Source of the DNA: Rothia nasimurium
GTDB lineage: Bacteria; Actinomycetota; Actinomycetes; Actinomycetales; Micrococcaceae
Assembly (NCBI RefSeq): GCF_928391935.1
Contig: NZ_CAKMTD010000004.1
Coordinates: 1-64,000 of the forward strand
Length of the DNA stretch: 64,000 nucleotides
Direction of reading: 5' to 3'
Below, piece by piece: positions 8,098 through 17,323 of this stretch. Within the stretch, counting starts at the first letter, position 1. Each line of letters starts with the position of its first letter. Position numbers and translations under genes: made by a program. The notes beneath the pieces were generated by a model. The model searched no databases. It was given only the letters and a program-made list of their open reading frames with translations, and was not told the origin of the DNA.

Positions 8098-8922
8098 ATG
8101 ATTAAACTGATTGCCAGCGACCTGGACGGAACCCTCATCGGCGAAGACATGAGGTTCCGGCCGCGTACCCTACAGGCCCTCCACGCGGCTGCGGACGCTG
8201 GTATCAGAATCATCTTTATCACCGGCCGTCCCCTGCGCTGGATGGGCCCCGTCTTTGAGCAGCTGGGGGCCGAATGGAACGGCGAGAACTCCTACGCTTT
8301 TTGCTCCAACGGGGCGGTCACCTACGATTTGGCCCGCGGTGAAGTGGTGGCAACCCGCGTCATGACTGGCGCCCAGGTGCGGGAACTCCACGCGGAGCTA
8401 GAGGCCACCTTCCCCGGGGCCCTCTTCATCGCAGAGACCCTGAATGAAGTCTTTATCCAGGGGGGTGCCTACGAGCCCCACGTTGATGAGCGCGATAGCA
8501 AGGCGGTCCAGGGGCAGATCCTTGACCTGGTGGCTGAGGACGCTGAAATCGTGAAATACCTGATTTTTCAGGACGGGGCCACCCCGGCTGACCTGCTGGA
8601 GCAGATCCGGTCTGTGGTGGGGGAGCGGGCCACGGCAACCCGCTCAGTGCCCTACCAGCCCCTGGTTGAGATTGCCCAGCGCGGCCTGCACAAGGGCCGG
8701 GTGCTGGCTGACTTCGCAGCTGAGCACGGCATTGAAGCTGCCGACATTGCGGCTTTTGGCGACATGCCCAACGACCTGGAAATGCTGACCTGGGCTGGGC
8801 ACGGCTACGCTATGGCGTCGGGCCTGCCTGAGGTCCAGCAGAAGGTGGGGCGTATTTGCCCGGCCTTTGACGAGGACGGCGTTGCCCAAATTATCGAAAG
8901 CATGATGAGCCCGCAGGGCTAG
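8098..8922 (+). CDS. HAD-superfamily hydrolase, Cof type
   Basis: This 274-aa protein is a cytosolic phosphatase of the Cof/YidA class. It shows motif I DLDGTLIG at residues 8-15, motif II Thr in FITGRP near 41, a C2-type cap in the middle and motif IV GDMPNDLEML near 221-230. Family members dephosphorylate sugar phosphates, flavin mononucleotide or similar; the substrate here is unknown. The start is fixed by a -10 seven nucleotides upstream. A second Cof-type protein lies at 48.8 kb. Confidence 0.86.
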   Translation: MIKLIASDLDGTLIGEDMRFRPRTLQALHAAADAGIRIIFITGRPLRWMGPVFEQLGAEWNGENSYAFCSNGAVTYDLARGEVVATRVMTGAQVRELHAELEATFPGALFIAETLNEVFIQGGAYEPHVDERDSKAVQGQILDLVAEDAEIVKYLIFQDGATPADLLEQIRSVVGERATATRSVPYQPLVEIAQRGLHKGRVLADFAAEHGIEAADIAAFGDMPNDLEMLTWAGHGYAMASGLPEVQQKVGRICPAFDEDGVAQIIESMMSPQG

Positions 8923-8944
8923 CGGCTGGGCCGGGGATAAACCC

Positions 8945-8950
8945 TATACT
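8945..8950 (+). promoter_or_regulatory. Leaderless -10 of the glycerophosphodiesterase gene
   Basis: TATACT, close to consensus, lies 7 nt before the ATG at 8958, with no ribosome-binding site. Confidence 0.6.
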
Positions 8951-8957
8951 GGTTGCT

Positions 8958-9746
8958 ATGTCTGAGAAAGCCCGCACCTGTCTCACCTTCGCCCACCGGG
9001 GCTTGGCCACCACCAGCGCTGAGAACACCCTCGAAGCCTTCCGCGCCGCTGTCGCCGCTGGTGCCCAGTGGATAGAAACTGACGTTAACACCACTGCCGA
9101 CGGGCAGATTGTGGTTTTCCATGACCCCACCCTCAACCGCATGGCAGGCCGCTCCGGGGTTATTGGGCAGATGACCTGGAGTGAGCTCAAGGACTGTGAA
9201 CTGATCGGTGGTGGCCGGATTCCCCTCCTGAGCGAGGCGCTTGCAGCCTTCCCCGAGATTCCCTTCAACATTGACCTCAAAGACGCCGCCTCTGCTGAAA
9301 ACATCGCCCAGGTGCTGCGTGAGGCCGGGGCTGAACACAGGGTGCGTCTGGCCTCCTTTAGCGAAGCCCGCCTGCGGGGTGCCCACCGCCGCCTGCGAGA
9401 GGCTGGCCTGCCGGTGCAGATGAGTGCGTCAAAGAAGATCTTTACCCTCTTTTTCCTGCTGTCCCGCCTGTCCCCGCGTATCTGGCCTGCCCTGCAGAAG
9501 GTGGGCGGGCGCGTCCTGACCCCCTTTGATTCCTTGCAGATCCCTGACCACCATGTGATAGCTGGGCGTCGAATCAACCTGATTGACCGGCGGCTGCTGG
9601 AGGCGGCCCGCCGCTCCGGGGTGCAGGTGCATGTGTGGACGATCGACGATGAGCCCACCATGCGGAGGCTGCTAGCCCTGGGGGTGGACGGAATCGTCAC
9701 CAACCGCACCGACCTGCTCACGGCCGTCCTCGCCTCCTCCCGGTAG
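8958..9746 (+). CDS. Glycerophosphodiester phosphodiesterase family protein
   Basis: This 262-aa TIM-barrel enzyme is predicted to hydrolyse glycerophosphodiesters to glycerol-3-phosphate and an alcohol. The metal and catalytic motifs are visible: AHRG near residues 14-17, ENTLEAFRAAVAAGAQWIETDV, and VFHDPTLNR near 54-62. The C-terminal VWTIDDEPTMRRLLALGVDGIVTNR is typical. No signal peptide is seen, so it is probably cytosolic. It is followed by a double inverted repeat that separates it from the convergent permease. Confidence 0.88.
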   Translation: MSEKARTCLTFAHRGLATTSAENTLEAFRAAVAAGAQWIETDVNTTADGQIVVFHDPTLNRMAGRSGVIGQMTWSELKDCELIGGGRIPLLSEALAAFPEIPFNIDLKDAASAENIAQVLREAGAEHRVRLASFSEARLRGAHRRLREAGLPVQMSASKKIFTLFFLLSRLSPRIWPALQKVGGRVLTPFDSLQIPDHHVIAGRRINLIDRRLLEAARRSGVQVHVWTIDDEPTMRRLLALGVDGIVTNRTDLLTAVLASSR

Positions 9747-9809
9747 GTACCATTTAAAACAGAAAAACCCACCTGACTGGTGGGTTTTTCCGATTTAGAT
9801 GGTACCTAC
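9743..9809. terminator. Nested double hairpin, bidirectional terminator
   Basis: The inner perfect 11-bp stem AAAAACCCACC/GGTGGGTTTTT at 9763-9789 is flanked by an outer perfect 11-bp inverted repeat, GTAGGTACCAT at 9743-9753 and its complement at 9799-9809. It lies between convergent genes, and the T-runs serve both strands. Confidence 0.8.
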
Positions 9810-9823
9810 TGCCAGGTGAGGGG

Positions 9824-11170
9824 CTAGTGGACGTCGCCCTTAGCCTCGGTCGGGGTCAGCGGCTCCGGGTGGGCCTTCGACGCCTTATTGAGCGCCGCCA
9901 TCAGGTGGTAAACCACCAGGGTCGCGGCGGTACCCAGGGCAATACCGGCGAACTGCAGGTCGCCAATATCCCAGGTGTAGTCGGCAATACCCACAATCAG
10001 GGCCACGGACGCGGCGGTCAGGTTGACCTGGTTGGAGAAGTCCACGCGGTTCTCAACCCAGATACGCACACCCAGCATGCCAATCATGCCGTACAGCACG
10101 GTAGCAGCGCCGCCCAGCACACCGGCAGGCACAGACGCCACAGCCGCACCAAAGACCGGGAAGATCGAGAGCAGGACGGCGAAAATCGCAGCAACCCAGT
10201 AGGCAGCAGTGGAGTAGACCTTGGTTGCCGCCATAACACCGATGTTTTCGGCGTAGGTGGTGGTGCCCGAACCGCCACCGGCACCGGCTAGGGTGGTAGC
10301 CAGGCCGTCCGCCATGAGGGCGCGGCCGGAGTACTTATCGAGATTATCCCCGGTCATCAGCGCAACGGACTTCACATGGCCGATATTCTCGGCAACCAGC
10401 ACCAGAATGACGGGGATGAAGAGGCCAGCCAGGTTCCAGTGGAATTCGGGGTGCTGGAAGTGGGGCAGGCCAATCAGGCCCTGCTCGGCCCAGGTCTTTT
10501 CGATGGTGGTGAAGTCAACCTCGCCACGCAGCACAGCGGTGATGTAGCCAATGACGACGCCCAGCAGAATTGACAGGCGGCCAATCATGCCCTTGAAGAG
10601 CACGGAAATCAGGATGATGGAGCTCAGCGTCACCAGGGCGGTCACGGGGGCTTCCATGAAGTTGTTCTTGGCGGACGGTGCCAGGTTGAAGCCAATCAGG
10701 GCCACGATGGAGCCGGTGACGACCGGGGGCATGAGCCTGGTCAGCCAGCCGGTTCCGGCGACCTGAACAATCAGGCCAACAATGAACAGGGAGACACCGG
10801 CCATGACGATACCGCCCAGGGCACCGCCGGGGCCGTACTGGTTGGTAGCCGCGGCTAGGGGCGCGATGAAGGCGAAGGACGAACCCAGGTAGGAGGGCAC
10901 ACGTCCTGCGGTGATCAGCAGGAAGAGCATGGTGCCTATACCCGAGAAGAAGAGGGTAGTGGCCGGCGGGAATCCGGTGAGCAGGGGCACCAGGAAGGTC
11001 GCACCAAACATGGCCACGACGTGCTGGGCGCCGATACCGATGGTGCGGCCCCAGGTGAGGCGTTCGAGGGGACGGACGACGCCGCCGGGAGTGATGTTCT
11101 TGCCGTCGCCATGCAGGGACCAGGCGAGGCCAAGCTGAGAGCCCTTTCCGGGCTGGGAACCGTTAGACAT
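9824..11170 (-). CDS. uraA: Uracil/xanthine permease, NCS2 family
   Basis: This 448-aa inner-membrane protein has about 12-14 hydrophobic helices of the UraA/PbuX/UapA fold. It takes up uracil by proton symport in UraA. The conserved stretch VLVLVAENIGHVKSVALMTG (about residues 255-274) holds the family's key Glu, and GSGTTTYAENIGVMAATKVYS (about 300-320) follows. The start ATG has GAAAG before it and a TAGAAT -10 at 11206-11211 gives a leader of about 30 nt. It is divergent from the mrp operon with a palindromic repeat in between. Xanthine or another nucleobase is an alternative substrate. Confidence 0.87.
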   Translation of the reverse strand: MSNGSQPGKGSQLGLAWSLHGDGKNITPGGVVRPLERLTWGRTIGIGAQHVVAMFGATFLVPLLTGFPPATTLFFSGIGTMLFLLITAGRVPSYLGSSFAFIAPLAAATNQYGPGGALGGIVMAGVSLFIVGLIVQVAGTGWLTRLMPPVVTGSIVALIGFNLAPSAKNNFMEAPVTALVTLSSIILISVLFKGMIGRLSILLGVVIGYITAVLRGEVDFTTIEKTWAEQGLIGLPHFQHPEFHWNLAGLFIPVILVLVAENIGHVKSVALMTGDNLDKYSGRALMADGLATTLAGAGGGSGTTTYAENIGVMAATKVYSTAAYWVAAIFAVLLSIFPVFGAAVASVPAGVLGGAATVLYGMIGMLGVRIWVENRVDFSNQVNLTAASVALIVGIADYTWDIGDLQFAGIALGTAATLVVYHLMAALNKASKAHPEPLTPTEAKGDVH

Positions 11171-11205
11171 GAGATGCTTTCGCAGTATGTGGGTAAATCG
11201 TCCTT

Positions 11206-11211
11206 ATTCTA
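11206..11211 (-). promoter_or_regulatory. Candidate -10 of uraA
   Basis: TAGAAT on the minus strand gives a short leader before the permease ATG. No clear -35 and no riboswitch fold were recognised. Confidence 0.4.
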
Positions 11212-11253
11212 CGCCCGTTGGGGAGGTGACAGAGGGCAGTGTGCTTGTGAGAT

Positions 11254-11308
11254 GCGGGGTTTCTTTCGAAATGCGGTAAGAATATCCGCATTTCGAAAGA
11301 AACCCCGC
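11254..11308. repeat. Interspersed palindromic repeat, copy 1
   Basis: A perfect 23-bp inverted repeat (left arm begins GCGGGGTTTCTTTCGAAATG) surrounds a 9-nt loop, TAAGAATAT. The same 68-nt unit with flanks occurs in reverse orientation at 48626-48680. It lies between the divergent uraA and mrpA genes, so it is not a simple terminator. Confidence 0.8.
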
Positions 11309-11376
11309 AGTTCGTAAAGCGCCTACCTACCACCAGGAGCCTGATGAGATGTGGATCATCGACAGGTAAACTAAGT

Positions 11377-11469
11377 ATGCCTACTCTTTTAAGAGGAGTG
11401 TTTCCCTGGCCGTCCTCGCCCTGTGTGCGACGGCTCCCACCGCCACCGACCCCAAGGGCCGATACGTGA
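11377..11469 (+). CDS. Possible 30-aa leader peptide upstream of mrpA
   Basis: An ATG at 11377, 4 nt behind TAAACT, opens a proline-rich frame (MPTLLRGVFPWPSS...) that ends in a TGA overlapping the GTG start of mrpA by two bases. This layout would let ribosomes finishing the leader start mrpA, which has only a weak site of its own. Nothing beyond the arrangement supports translation; the peptide resembles nothing I know. Confidence 0.3.
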   Translation: MPTLLRGVFPWPSSPCVRRLPPPPTPRADT

Positions 11470-14400
11470 CCATAGTTCTTGCGCTTTTCACACTGCTGTC
11501 AATAGCGACCCCCTGGCTTTACCGCCGCCTGAGCACCTCAACCTTCTACCTCCTCGCCGCTGTTCCCGCAGGCGTCCTGGCCCTGGTGCTGAGCAAAACC
11601 CGCCAGATTCTTGGCGGAACCCCCTGGAGTGAGAGCTACCAGTGGATCCCCGAGCTCGACATGGCCCTCACCTTCCGCATGGACACCCTGGCCTGGGTCA
11701 TGAGCTTGCTGGTGCTCGGGGTAGGCTCCCTGGTGCTCTTCTACTGTGCAAGCTACTTCAAACATTCCACCGGTGATAACGGCCAGTTTGCCGCCTACCT
11801 GTTCGGCTTCGCCGGGGCTATGTTTGGCCTGGTCACGGCAGATGATTTCATCCTGATGTTCATCTTCTGGGAAATCACCACCATTCTCTCCTACCTGCTC
11901 ATTGGCTACTCCCGCCACCGTCTTACCGCCCGCCGTTCAGCCCTTCAGGCCCTGACCCTCACGACGGCAGGTGGCCTGGCTATGCTGGTTGGTATCGTCA
12001 TGCTGGGCTACAGCCTGGGCACTTACTCCCTGACCGAGCTGGTTGAGCGGGGCCCGGACGTCCTGGCCGCCGCCCAGGCAGGAACCGGGGAGCTGAGCTA
12101 CGGCATGCTCTCAGCTGCCCTCGTCCTGATTCTCTGCGGGGCCCTGTCCAAGTCAGCGATTTTCCCCCTGCACTTCTGGCTGCCCGGTGCCATGGCCGCC
12201 CCGACCCCCGTCTCTGCCTACCTGCATGCTGCAGCCATGGTCAAGGCCGGTATTTATATTCTGTTGCGCCTGGCCCCTGGCTACGGTGAGGTGGCTATCT
12301 GGCAGAACGTCCTGGTTATTTTCGGTGCCTTTACCATGGTGTTCGGCGGCTGGAGCGCCCTCAAGCAGACTGACCTCAAACTGATCCTGGCCTACGGTAC
12401 TGTCTCCCAGCTGGGTTTCTTGGCCCTGGTGATTTCTGGGGGAACACCGGACGCCCTCTACGCGGCTATGGCCCTCATGGTAGCCCACTCCCTCTTCAAG
12501 GCAACCCTCTTCCTCTCGGTCGGTATCATCGACCACCAGTCCGGCACCCGTGACATCCACAAACTCTCAGGCATCTACCGCCGGGCCCCTAAGCTGGCTA
12601 CGGTCGCAACCATCTCAGCGGCCTCCATGGCCGGTATCCCGCCCCTGGCTGGCTTCGTAGCTAAAGAGGCTGTCCTCGAAACCTACCTCACCCCCAATGG
12701 CGGCTGGCAGGGCGGTATCGCCCTAGCCGCTATCGTCCTCGGCTCGGTGCTGACCTTCGCCTACTCCGCCCGCTTCGTCTGGGGGGCTTTTGCCGTCAAG
12801 CCCTACGCTTACATGCACAAGGAAGGCGTCAAATACTGCCAGGACGCCCGCACCCCGGCTGTGCTGACCAGCGGCGAGAAACTTGACACCGGCGTCCTCA
12901 ACCAGGTGCTGACCCGGAGCCGACGCGGCGTTAAGCTCAGCCCGGATACCGCCTTCCACCCGGTGTCCTGGAACTTCCTTTTCGCCCCGGCCCTGCTCAC
13001 CGCTCTCACCCTGGTCTACGGACTCTACCCCGAGCCCGTCCACCTCTTCGTGGAGCCTGCCCTGGAGGTCTTCCCAGCTACTGCGCCTGACCTGCACCTC
13101 CACCTGGCCCTCTGGCACGGGGTCACTCCGGCCCTGCTGACTTCCCTGGCGATCATGGCGGTTGGGGTGTTGTTGTTTGTCTTCCGTAAGCACATTGAAG
13201 AGCTTCAGCTGGCCCTGCCCAGTTTCCGCTCGGCTTCTGTGGTTTACCGCGACCTCATTGACGGCCTTGACCGCCTGGCTGTGTGGGTCACCGGTATGAC
13301 CCAGCGAGGCTCCTTGGGCTTCTACCTGGGCGTTATTCTTATTACCGCCGTGGTTGTGCCCTTCGCGGCCCTCTTCATCAATGAAACCCCGCCGCTGGCG
13401 AATGTGCGTGTTTCAGAGTCACCGGCCCAGTGGTCTATTGCCGTGGTGATGATTGTGGCTGCCCTGGTTGTGGTCTTTGTGCGGAAGCGATTCCTGGCCA
13501 TCATGATGGTGTCAGTGACCGGCTACGGCATGGCCATTCTCTTCGCCCTGCGGAGCGCCCCCGACCTGGCCACCACCCAGCTGCTGGTGGAAACCATCGT
13601 GCTGGTGGCCTTCGTCCTTGCTATGCGTGTTCTGCCCCGCCAGATTCCCCGCATCCGCTCTAAGGACGGTAAGGACGGGGCTCACAAGACCCTGCGAATC
13701 ATCATCGCCCTGGGCTTTGCCGCCCTCATGATGGCCCTGGCCATGTTCACCTTCTCATCCCGCTCCCTGGCGCCTATCTCCCTGGATATGCCGCGACTGG
13801 CCTACGAGATTGGCCACGGCTACAACGTCGTGAACGTGACCCTGGTCGATATGCGCGGCTGGGATACCTTCGGTGAAATCTCGGTGCTGGCCCTGGCCGC
13901 GACCGGCGTCGCCTCCCTGCTCTTTATTGAAGGACGCGCGGACTCAGGTTCCGCCCGCAGGCTCGACACCCAGGCCATGAAGAAGATAGAACTGTCTTTC
14001 GCCAAGCGCACCCAGATCACCGTGGCCCAGCGCGTGGCGGGCCGGTTCTCGTCGGTTGAGCGTGACCCCTTTATCGTGGCCGGACGCACCCTGCCCCCCG
14101 AGTCCCGCTCGATCCTGCTGGAGGTTATGACCCGCCTGCTCTTCCACACCCTGATTATGGTCAGCTTCTACATGCTGATTGCCGGGCACAACCTGCCCGG
14201 CGGTGGCTTCGCCGGTGGCCTCATGGTCGGTCTAGCCTTTGCCGTGCGCTATCTGGCCGGTGGTGGGGCTGAGCTCCGCGCTGCCTCCCCGGTGTCAGCA
14301 GGTACCTTCCTGGGTGCAGGCCTGGGCATTGCCACCCTCTACGCCCTGGCCCCGGCCCTGTGGGGCGACCCCATCTTCTCCAGCTACGTTATTGACTTCT

Positions 14401-14585
14401 GGCTGCCGGTCTTTGGTGATGTCCACTTCGTTACCGCCACCATCTTCGATATCGGCGTCTACCTGCTGGTCATCGGCCTGGTCCTCGACATCCTGCGTAG
14501 CCTGGGCGAACGAATCGACCAGAAACTGATCGCCGAACGGCGTAAGAAAGAAAAGCAGGCCCGAGACAAGGCACGAAAGGCATAA
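11466..14585 (+). CDS. mrpA: Mrp Na+/H+ antiporter, fused A and B subunits
   Basis: This 1039-aa polytopic protein is the largest subunit of the multi-subunit cation/proton antiporter used in sodium and pH homeostasis. Residues 1 to about 560 resemble the ND5/NuoL proton-channel subunit, with FWEITTILSYLLIG, KSAIFPLHFWLPGAMAAPTPVSA and a long run of helices. The C-terminal third (VMTRLLFHTLIMVSFYMLIAGHNLPGGGFAGGL) is MrpB, fused in one chain as is common in Actinobacteria. The start is a GTG overlapping the stop of a possible leader peptide. It heads six tightly spaced genes. Confidence 0.93.
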   Translation: MTIVLALFTLLSIATPWLYRRLSTSTFYLLAAVPAGVLALVLSKTRQILGGTPWSESYQWIPELDMALTFRMDTLAWVMSLLVLGVGSLVLFYCASYFKHSTGDNGQFAAYLFGFAGAMFGLVTADDFILMFIFWEITTILSYLLIGYSRHRLTARRSALQALTLTTAGGLAMLVGIVMLGYSLGTYSLTELVERGPDVLAAAQAGTGELSYGMLSAALVLILCGALSKSAIFPLHFWLPGAMAAPTPVSAYLHAAAMVKAGIYILLRLAPGYGEVAIWQNVLVIFGAFTMVFGGWSALKQTDLKLILAYGTVSQLGFLALVISGGTPDALYAAMALMVAHSLFKATLFLSVGIIDHQSGTRDIHKLSGIYRRAPKLATVATISAASMAGIPPLAGFVAKEAVLETYLTPNGGWQGGIALAAIVLGSVLTFAYSARFVWGAFAVKPYAYMHKEGVKYCQDARTPAVLTSGEKLDTGVLNQVLTRSRRGVKLSPDTAFHPVSWNFLFAPALLTALTLVYGLYPEPVHLFVEPALEVFPATAPDLHLHLALWHGVTPALLTSLAIMAVGVLLFVFRKHIEELQLALPSFRSASVVYRDLIDGLDRLAVWVTGMTQRGSLGFYLGVILITAVVVPFAALFINETPPLANVRVSESPAQWSIAVVMIVAALVVVFVRKRFLAIMMVSVTGYGMAILFALRSAPDLATTQLLVETIVLVAFVLAMRVLPRQIPRIRSKDGKDGAHKTLRIIIALGFAALMMALAMFTFSSRSLAPISLDMPRLAYEIGHGYNVVNVTLVDMRGWDTFGEISVLALAATGVASLLFIEGRADSGSARRLDTQAMKKIELSFAKRTQITVAQRVAGRFSSVERDPFIVAGRTLPPESRSILLEVMTRLLFHTLIMVSFYMLIAGHNLPGGGFAGGLMVGLAFAVRYLAGGGAELRAASPVSAGTFLGAGLGIATLYALAPALWGDPIFSSYVIDFWLPVFGDVHFVTATIFDIGVYLLVIGLVLDILRSLGERIDQKLIAERRKKEKQARDKARKA

Positions 14586-14588
14586 ACC

Positions 14589-15101
14589 ATGATTATTGAC
14601 CTCAGCCTGATTCTCGTGATGGGCGTGCTCTACGCCGTCGGGGTCTACCTGATCCTTGACCGCTCCATGACCCGCGTCCTCTTGGGCCTCATGCTCATGA
14701 CCAACGCAACCAATATTCTGATCCTGCACGCGGGCGGCCCGGCTGGCCTGGCCCCCTTCTACGACAAGAACGTGGCCGCTGAAGACTACTCCGACCCCCT
14801 CCCGCAGGCCCTGATTCTGACCGCTATCGTGATTTCCTGTGCCGTGACCGCCCTGGTGCTGGGTATTATCTACCGCTCCTGGCTGCTCTCTAAGGCCGAT
14901 GAAATCACCGACGACGCCGAAGATATCCGCGTTGCCGAGCAGGACGCCTTCGATAAGGAAGAGGACGCCGCTGCCGAGTTCGATTCCTCAGAGTTCGACG
15001 CCGACGAAGAAACCCGCGAAAAAGAGTTCGCCCAAGCCGAAGAGAAGAAGAAAATCAGCCAGACTCAAGCCCAGCCCCTCGTGGCCCGAAAGGGGGACTA
15101 G
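14589..15101 (+). CDS. mrpC: Mrp antiporter subunit C
   Basis: This 170-aa subunit resembles NuoK, with three helices in the first 105 residues (MGVLYAVGVYLILDRSMTRVLLGLML; LILTAIVISCAVTALVLGI). The last 65 residues are unusually acidic (runs of Asp and Glu, then EEKKK) and absent from short MrpC proteins; they probably lie in the cytosol. It starts 3 nt after mrpA and ends 3 nt before mrpD, so it is part of the same operon. Confidence 0.92.
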   Translation: MIIDLSLILVMGVLYAVGVYLILDRSMTRVLLGLMLMTNATNILILHAGGPAGLAPFYDKNVAAEDYSDPLPQALILTAIVISCAVTALVLGIIYRSWLLSKADEITDDAEDIRVAEQDAFDKEEDAAAEFDSSEFDADEETREKEFAQAEEKKKISQTQAQPLVARKGD

Positions 15102-15104
15102 TCC

Positions 15105-16721
15105 ATGGTTCTTGCCCAGCTCGCCCCCCTCTGCATCATCATTCTCTTCCTGGCCGCTGCTATCACCTTTATCTCCAAAAAAGACCGGGTGCAGCGCGTC
15201 ATTGCCTTTGCCGCGGTAGCTTTCACTCTCGCCTTTGAGGCCCTCCTGCTGGCCTCGGTGTGGGACGCCGAACCCCAGACCGTCCACCTGGCAGGCTGGG
15301 AGGCCCCCTTCGGTATCACCATGGTGGTAGACCAGCTCTCGGCCCTCATGCTGGTAGTCTCATCCACTATCTCGCTGGCGGTGCTGGTTTTTGCCACCGG
15401 CCAGAACCTGCAGGACGAGGACGACGAGGTGCCCATCTCGGTCTTCTACCCCACCTATCTGCTGCTCCTGGCGGGCGTGTCGAACGCCTTCTTGGCCGGG
15501 GATCTCTTCAACCTCTACGTGGGCTTCGAGATCCTGCTCATGGCCTCCTACGTGCTGATTACCATGAACGCCAACACCCCGCGTATCCGCGCGGGCGTGA
15601 CCTATGTGGTGGTATCGGTCGTGTCGTCCATGCTCTTCCTCACCGCCATTGGCTTTGTCTATGCTTCGGTCGGCACCATCAACATGGCCGATCTCTCCCT
15701 CAAACTGGGCACCCTACCCGAGGGCACCCAGATGCAGCTGCACCTCATGCTGCTGATTGCTTTCGGGATCAAGGCGGCGGTCTTCCCCCTCTCCCTCTGG
15801 CTGCCTGACTCCTACCCGACGGCCCCGGCCCCCGTGACCGCCGTCTTCGCGGGCCTGCTCACCAAGGTCGGCGTCTACGCGATTATCCGCACCGAAACCC
15901 TCCTCTTCCCCGAAGGACGCCTGGACACGCTCCTGGGGGTCGTGGCAGGTTTGACCCTGCTGGTGGGCATCTTAGGTGCCCTGGCCCAGGGCGATATTAA
16001 GCGTCTGCTCTCCTTTATTCTCATTAGCCACATCGGTTACATGATTTGGGGTATCTCGCTGGGCAACGAGCTGGGACTGACCACCGTGGTCTTCTATATT
16101 GCCCACCACATCGTGATCCAGACCGGCCTCTTCATGGTGGTTGGCCTCGTTGAACGACGGGGCGGCTCCACCAATATCCGCCGTCTCGGCGGCCTCATCA
16201 AGAGTGCCCCCGTCCTGGCCCTGCTCTACTTCATTCCCGCCATCAACCTGGGCGGTATCCCGCCCTTCTCCGGCTTTATCGGCAAGGTCGGCTTCATCGA
16301 AGCCTCCGTTGAAAACGGCGGGGCGCTCGCCTACATCAACGCAGGTATCGGCGTCCTCGTCTCCCTGCTGACCCTGCTGGCCCTGGCCCGCGTCTGGAAC
16401 AAGGCCTTCTGGCGGCCCGCCAAGGAGGCAGAAGAAGCCCACCCCGACCTGGTCATGGCTGAGCACTCCGACGACCCTGCCCACTACGAGACCAAGCCGA
16501 TTCCGGCGTCCATGATGGCCTCCACCGTGGCCCTGGTTGTGGTGGGTGTTGCCATCACCGTCTTCTCCGGCCCCCTCTTCCAGCTGGCTGACAACGCCTC
16601 AGACAACCTCTTCAACCCCGACGTTTACATCAGCTCGGTCTTCGGGGACGACGCCCCCACCCGGGCCGACTACCTCGAACAGCAGATCGTTGGCAACAAC
16701 TCCCAGGAGGTGAACCAGTAA
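15105..16721 (+). CDS. mrpD: Mrp antiporter subunit D
   Basis: This 538-aa subunit is homologous to the NuoM/NuoN proton-pumping subunits. The core motifs are present: VGFEILLMASYVLITMNANT (the Glu conserved in ND-type channels), FGIKAAVFPLSLWLPDSYPTAPAPVTA with the transmembrane Lys, and NLGGIPPFSGFIGKVGF. About 14 helices are expected. Its TAA shares its last base with the first base of mrpE. It works in one complex with the other Mrp subunits. Confidence 0.93.
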   Translation: MVLAQLAPLCIIILFLAAAITFISKKDRVQRVIAFAAVAFTLAFEALLLASVWDAEPQTVHLAGWEAPFGITMVVDQLSALMLVVSSTISLAVLVFATGQNLQDEDDEVPISVFYPTYLLLLAGVSNAFLAGDLFNLYVGFEILLMASYVLITMNANTPRIRAGVTYVVVSVVSSMLFLTAIGFVYASVGTINMADLSLKLGTLPEGTQMQLHLMLLIAFGIKAAVFPLSLWLPDSYPTAPAPVTAVFAGLLTKVGVYAIIRTETLLFPEGRLDTLLGVVAGLTLLVGILGALAQGDIKRLLSFILISHIGYMIWGISLGNELGLTTVVFYIAHHIVIQTGLFMVVGLVERRGGSTNIRRLGGLIKSAPVLALLYFIPAINLGGIPPFSGFIGKVGFIEASVENGGALAYINAGIGVLVSLLTLLALARVWNKAFWRPAKEAEEAHPDLVMAEHSDDPAHYETKPIPASMMASTVALVVVGVAITVFSGPLFQLADNASDNLFNPDVYISSVFGDDAPTRADYLEQQIVGNNSQEVNQ

Positions 16722-17323
16722 TGAAGAAAACCCCCCTCACCGCCGGAAAAATCCTGCACTCCCTGCCGCCCTTCCTCTGGCTGGTCTTCGTCTGGTGCGC
16801 CCTCTGGCAGGACTTCTCCCTGCGTTTCATCGCCTTCGGGGCCGTTTTGGCCGGTATCACCATGGCCGTCTTCAAGCTGCCCACCCTCTACCTTTCAAAC
16901 CGGTTCAACCTGCTTTACGCCGCCAGGTTCGTGGTTGAGCTGGTCTGGAACATTGCCAAGGCCAGCTTTGAGGTGATGTGGCTTGCCGCGACCTTCCGCC
17001 CGCCCCTGCGGAACTCCATTGTGGCCGTGCCCCTGCGGACCCGATCCGACCTGCTGCTGACAGCTGTCTCCCACACCATGTCCCTGATCCCCGGGTCGGT
17101 GGTGGTTGAGGTAGACCGCCCGCACTCGGTGCTTTACTTCCACGTGCTCAACATGTCTACCCCGGAAGAAATCAAAAAGTTCACCCGCCAGGTCGAATAC
17201 TTTGAGGCCCTCATTATCAAGGCCGCAGGGAGCCGGGAGGAATACGAGGCCCTCGTCTTTGACGAAGCCCTCGAACAGGAAATCTCCAAGACCGCCTCGG
17301 ACCCCCGAAAGGAGAACGCATGA
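16721..17323 (+). CDS. mrpE: Mrp antiporter subunit E
   Basis: This 200-aa subunit has two or three N-terminal helices (residues about 15-55 and 60-85), then the typical MrpE cytosolic region with PLRTRSDLLLTAVSHTMSLIPGSVVVEVD and LYFHVLNM. MrpE is required for full antiport in characterised systems, although it is not itself a channel. It overlaps mrpD by one base and mrpF by four, which supports translational coupling. Confidence 0.9.
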   Translation: MKKTPLTAGKILHSLPPFLWLVFVWCALWQDFSLRFIAFGAVLAGITMAVFKLPTLYLSNRFNLLYAARFVVELVWNIAKASFEVMWLAATFRPPLRNSIVAVPLRTRSDLLLTAVSHTMSLIPGSVVVEVDRPHSVLYFHVLNMSTPEEIKKFTRQVEYFEALIIKAAGSREEYEALVFDEALEQEISKTASDPRKENA

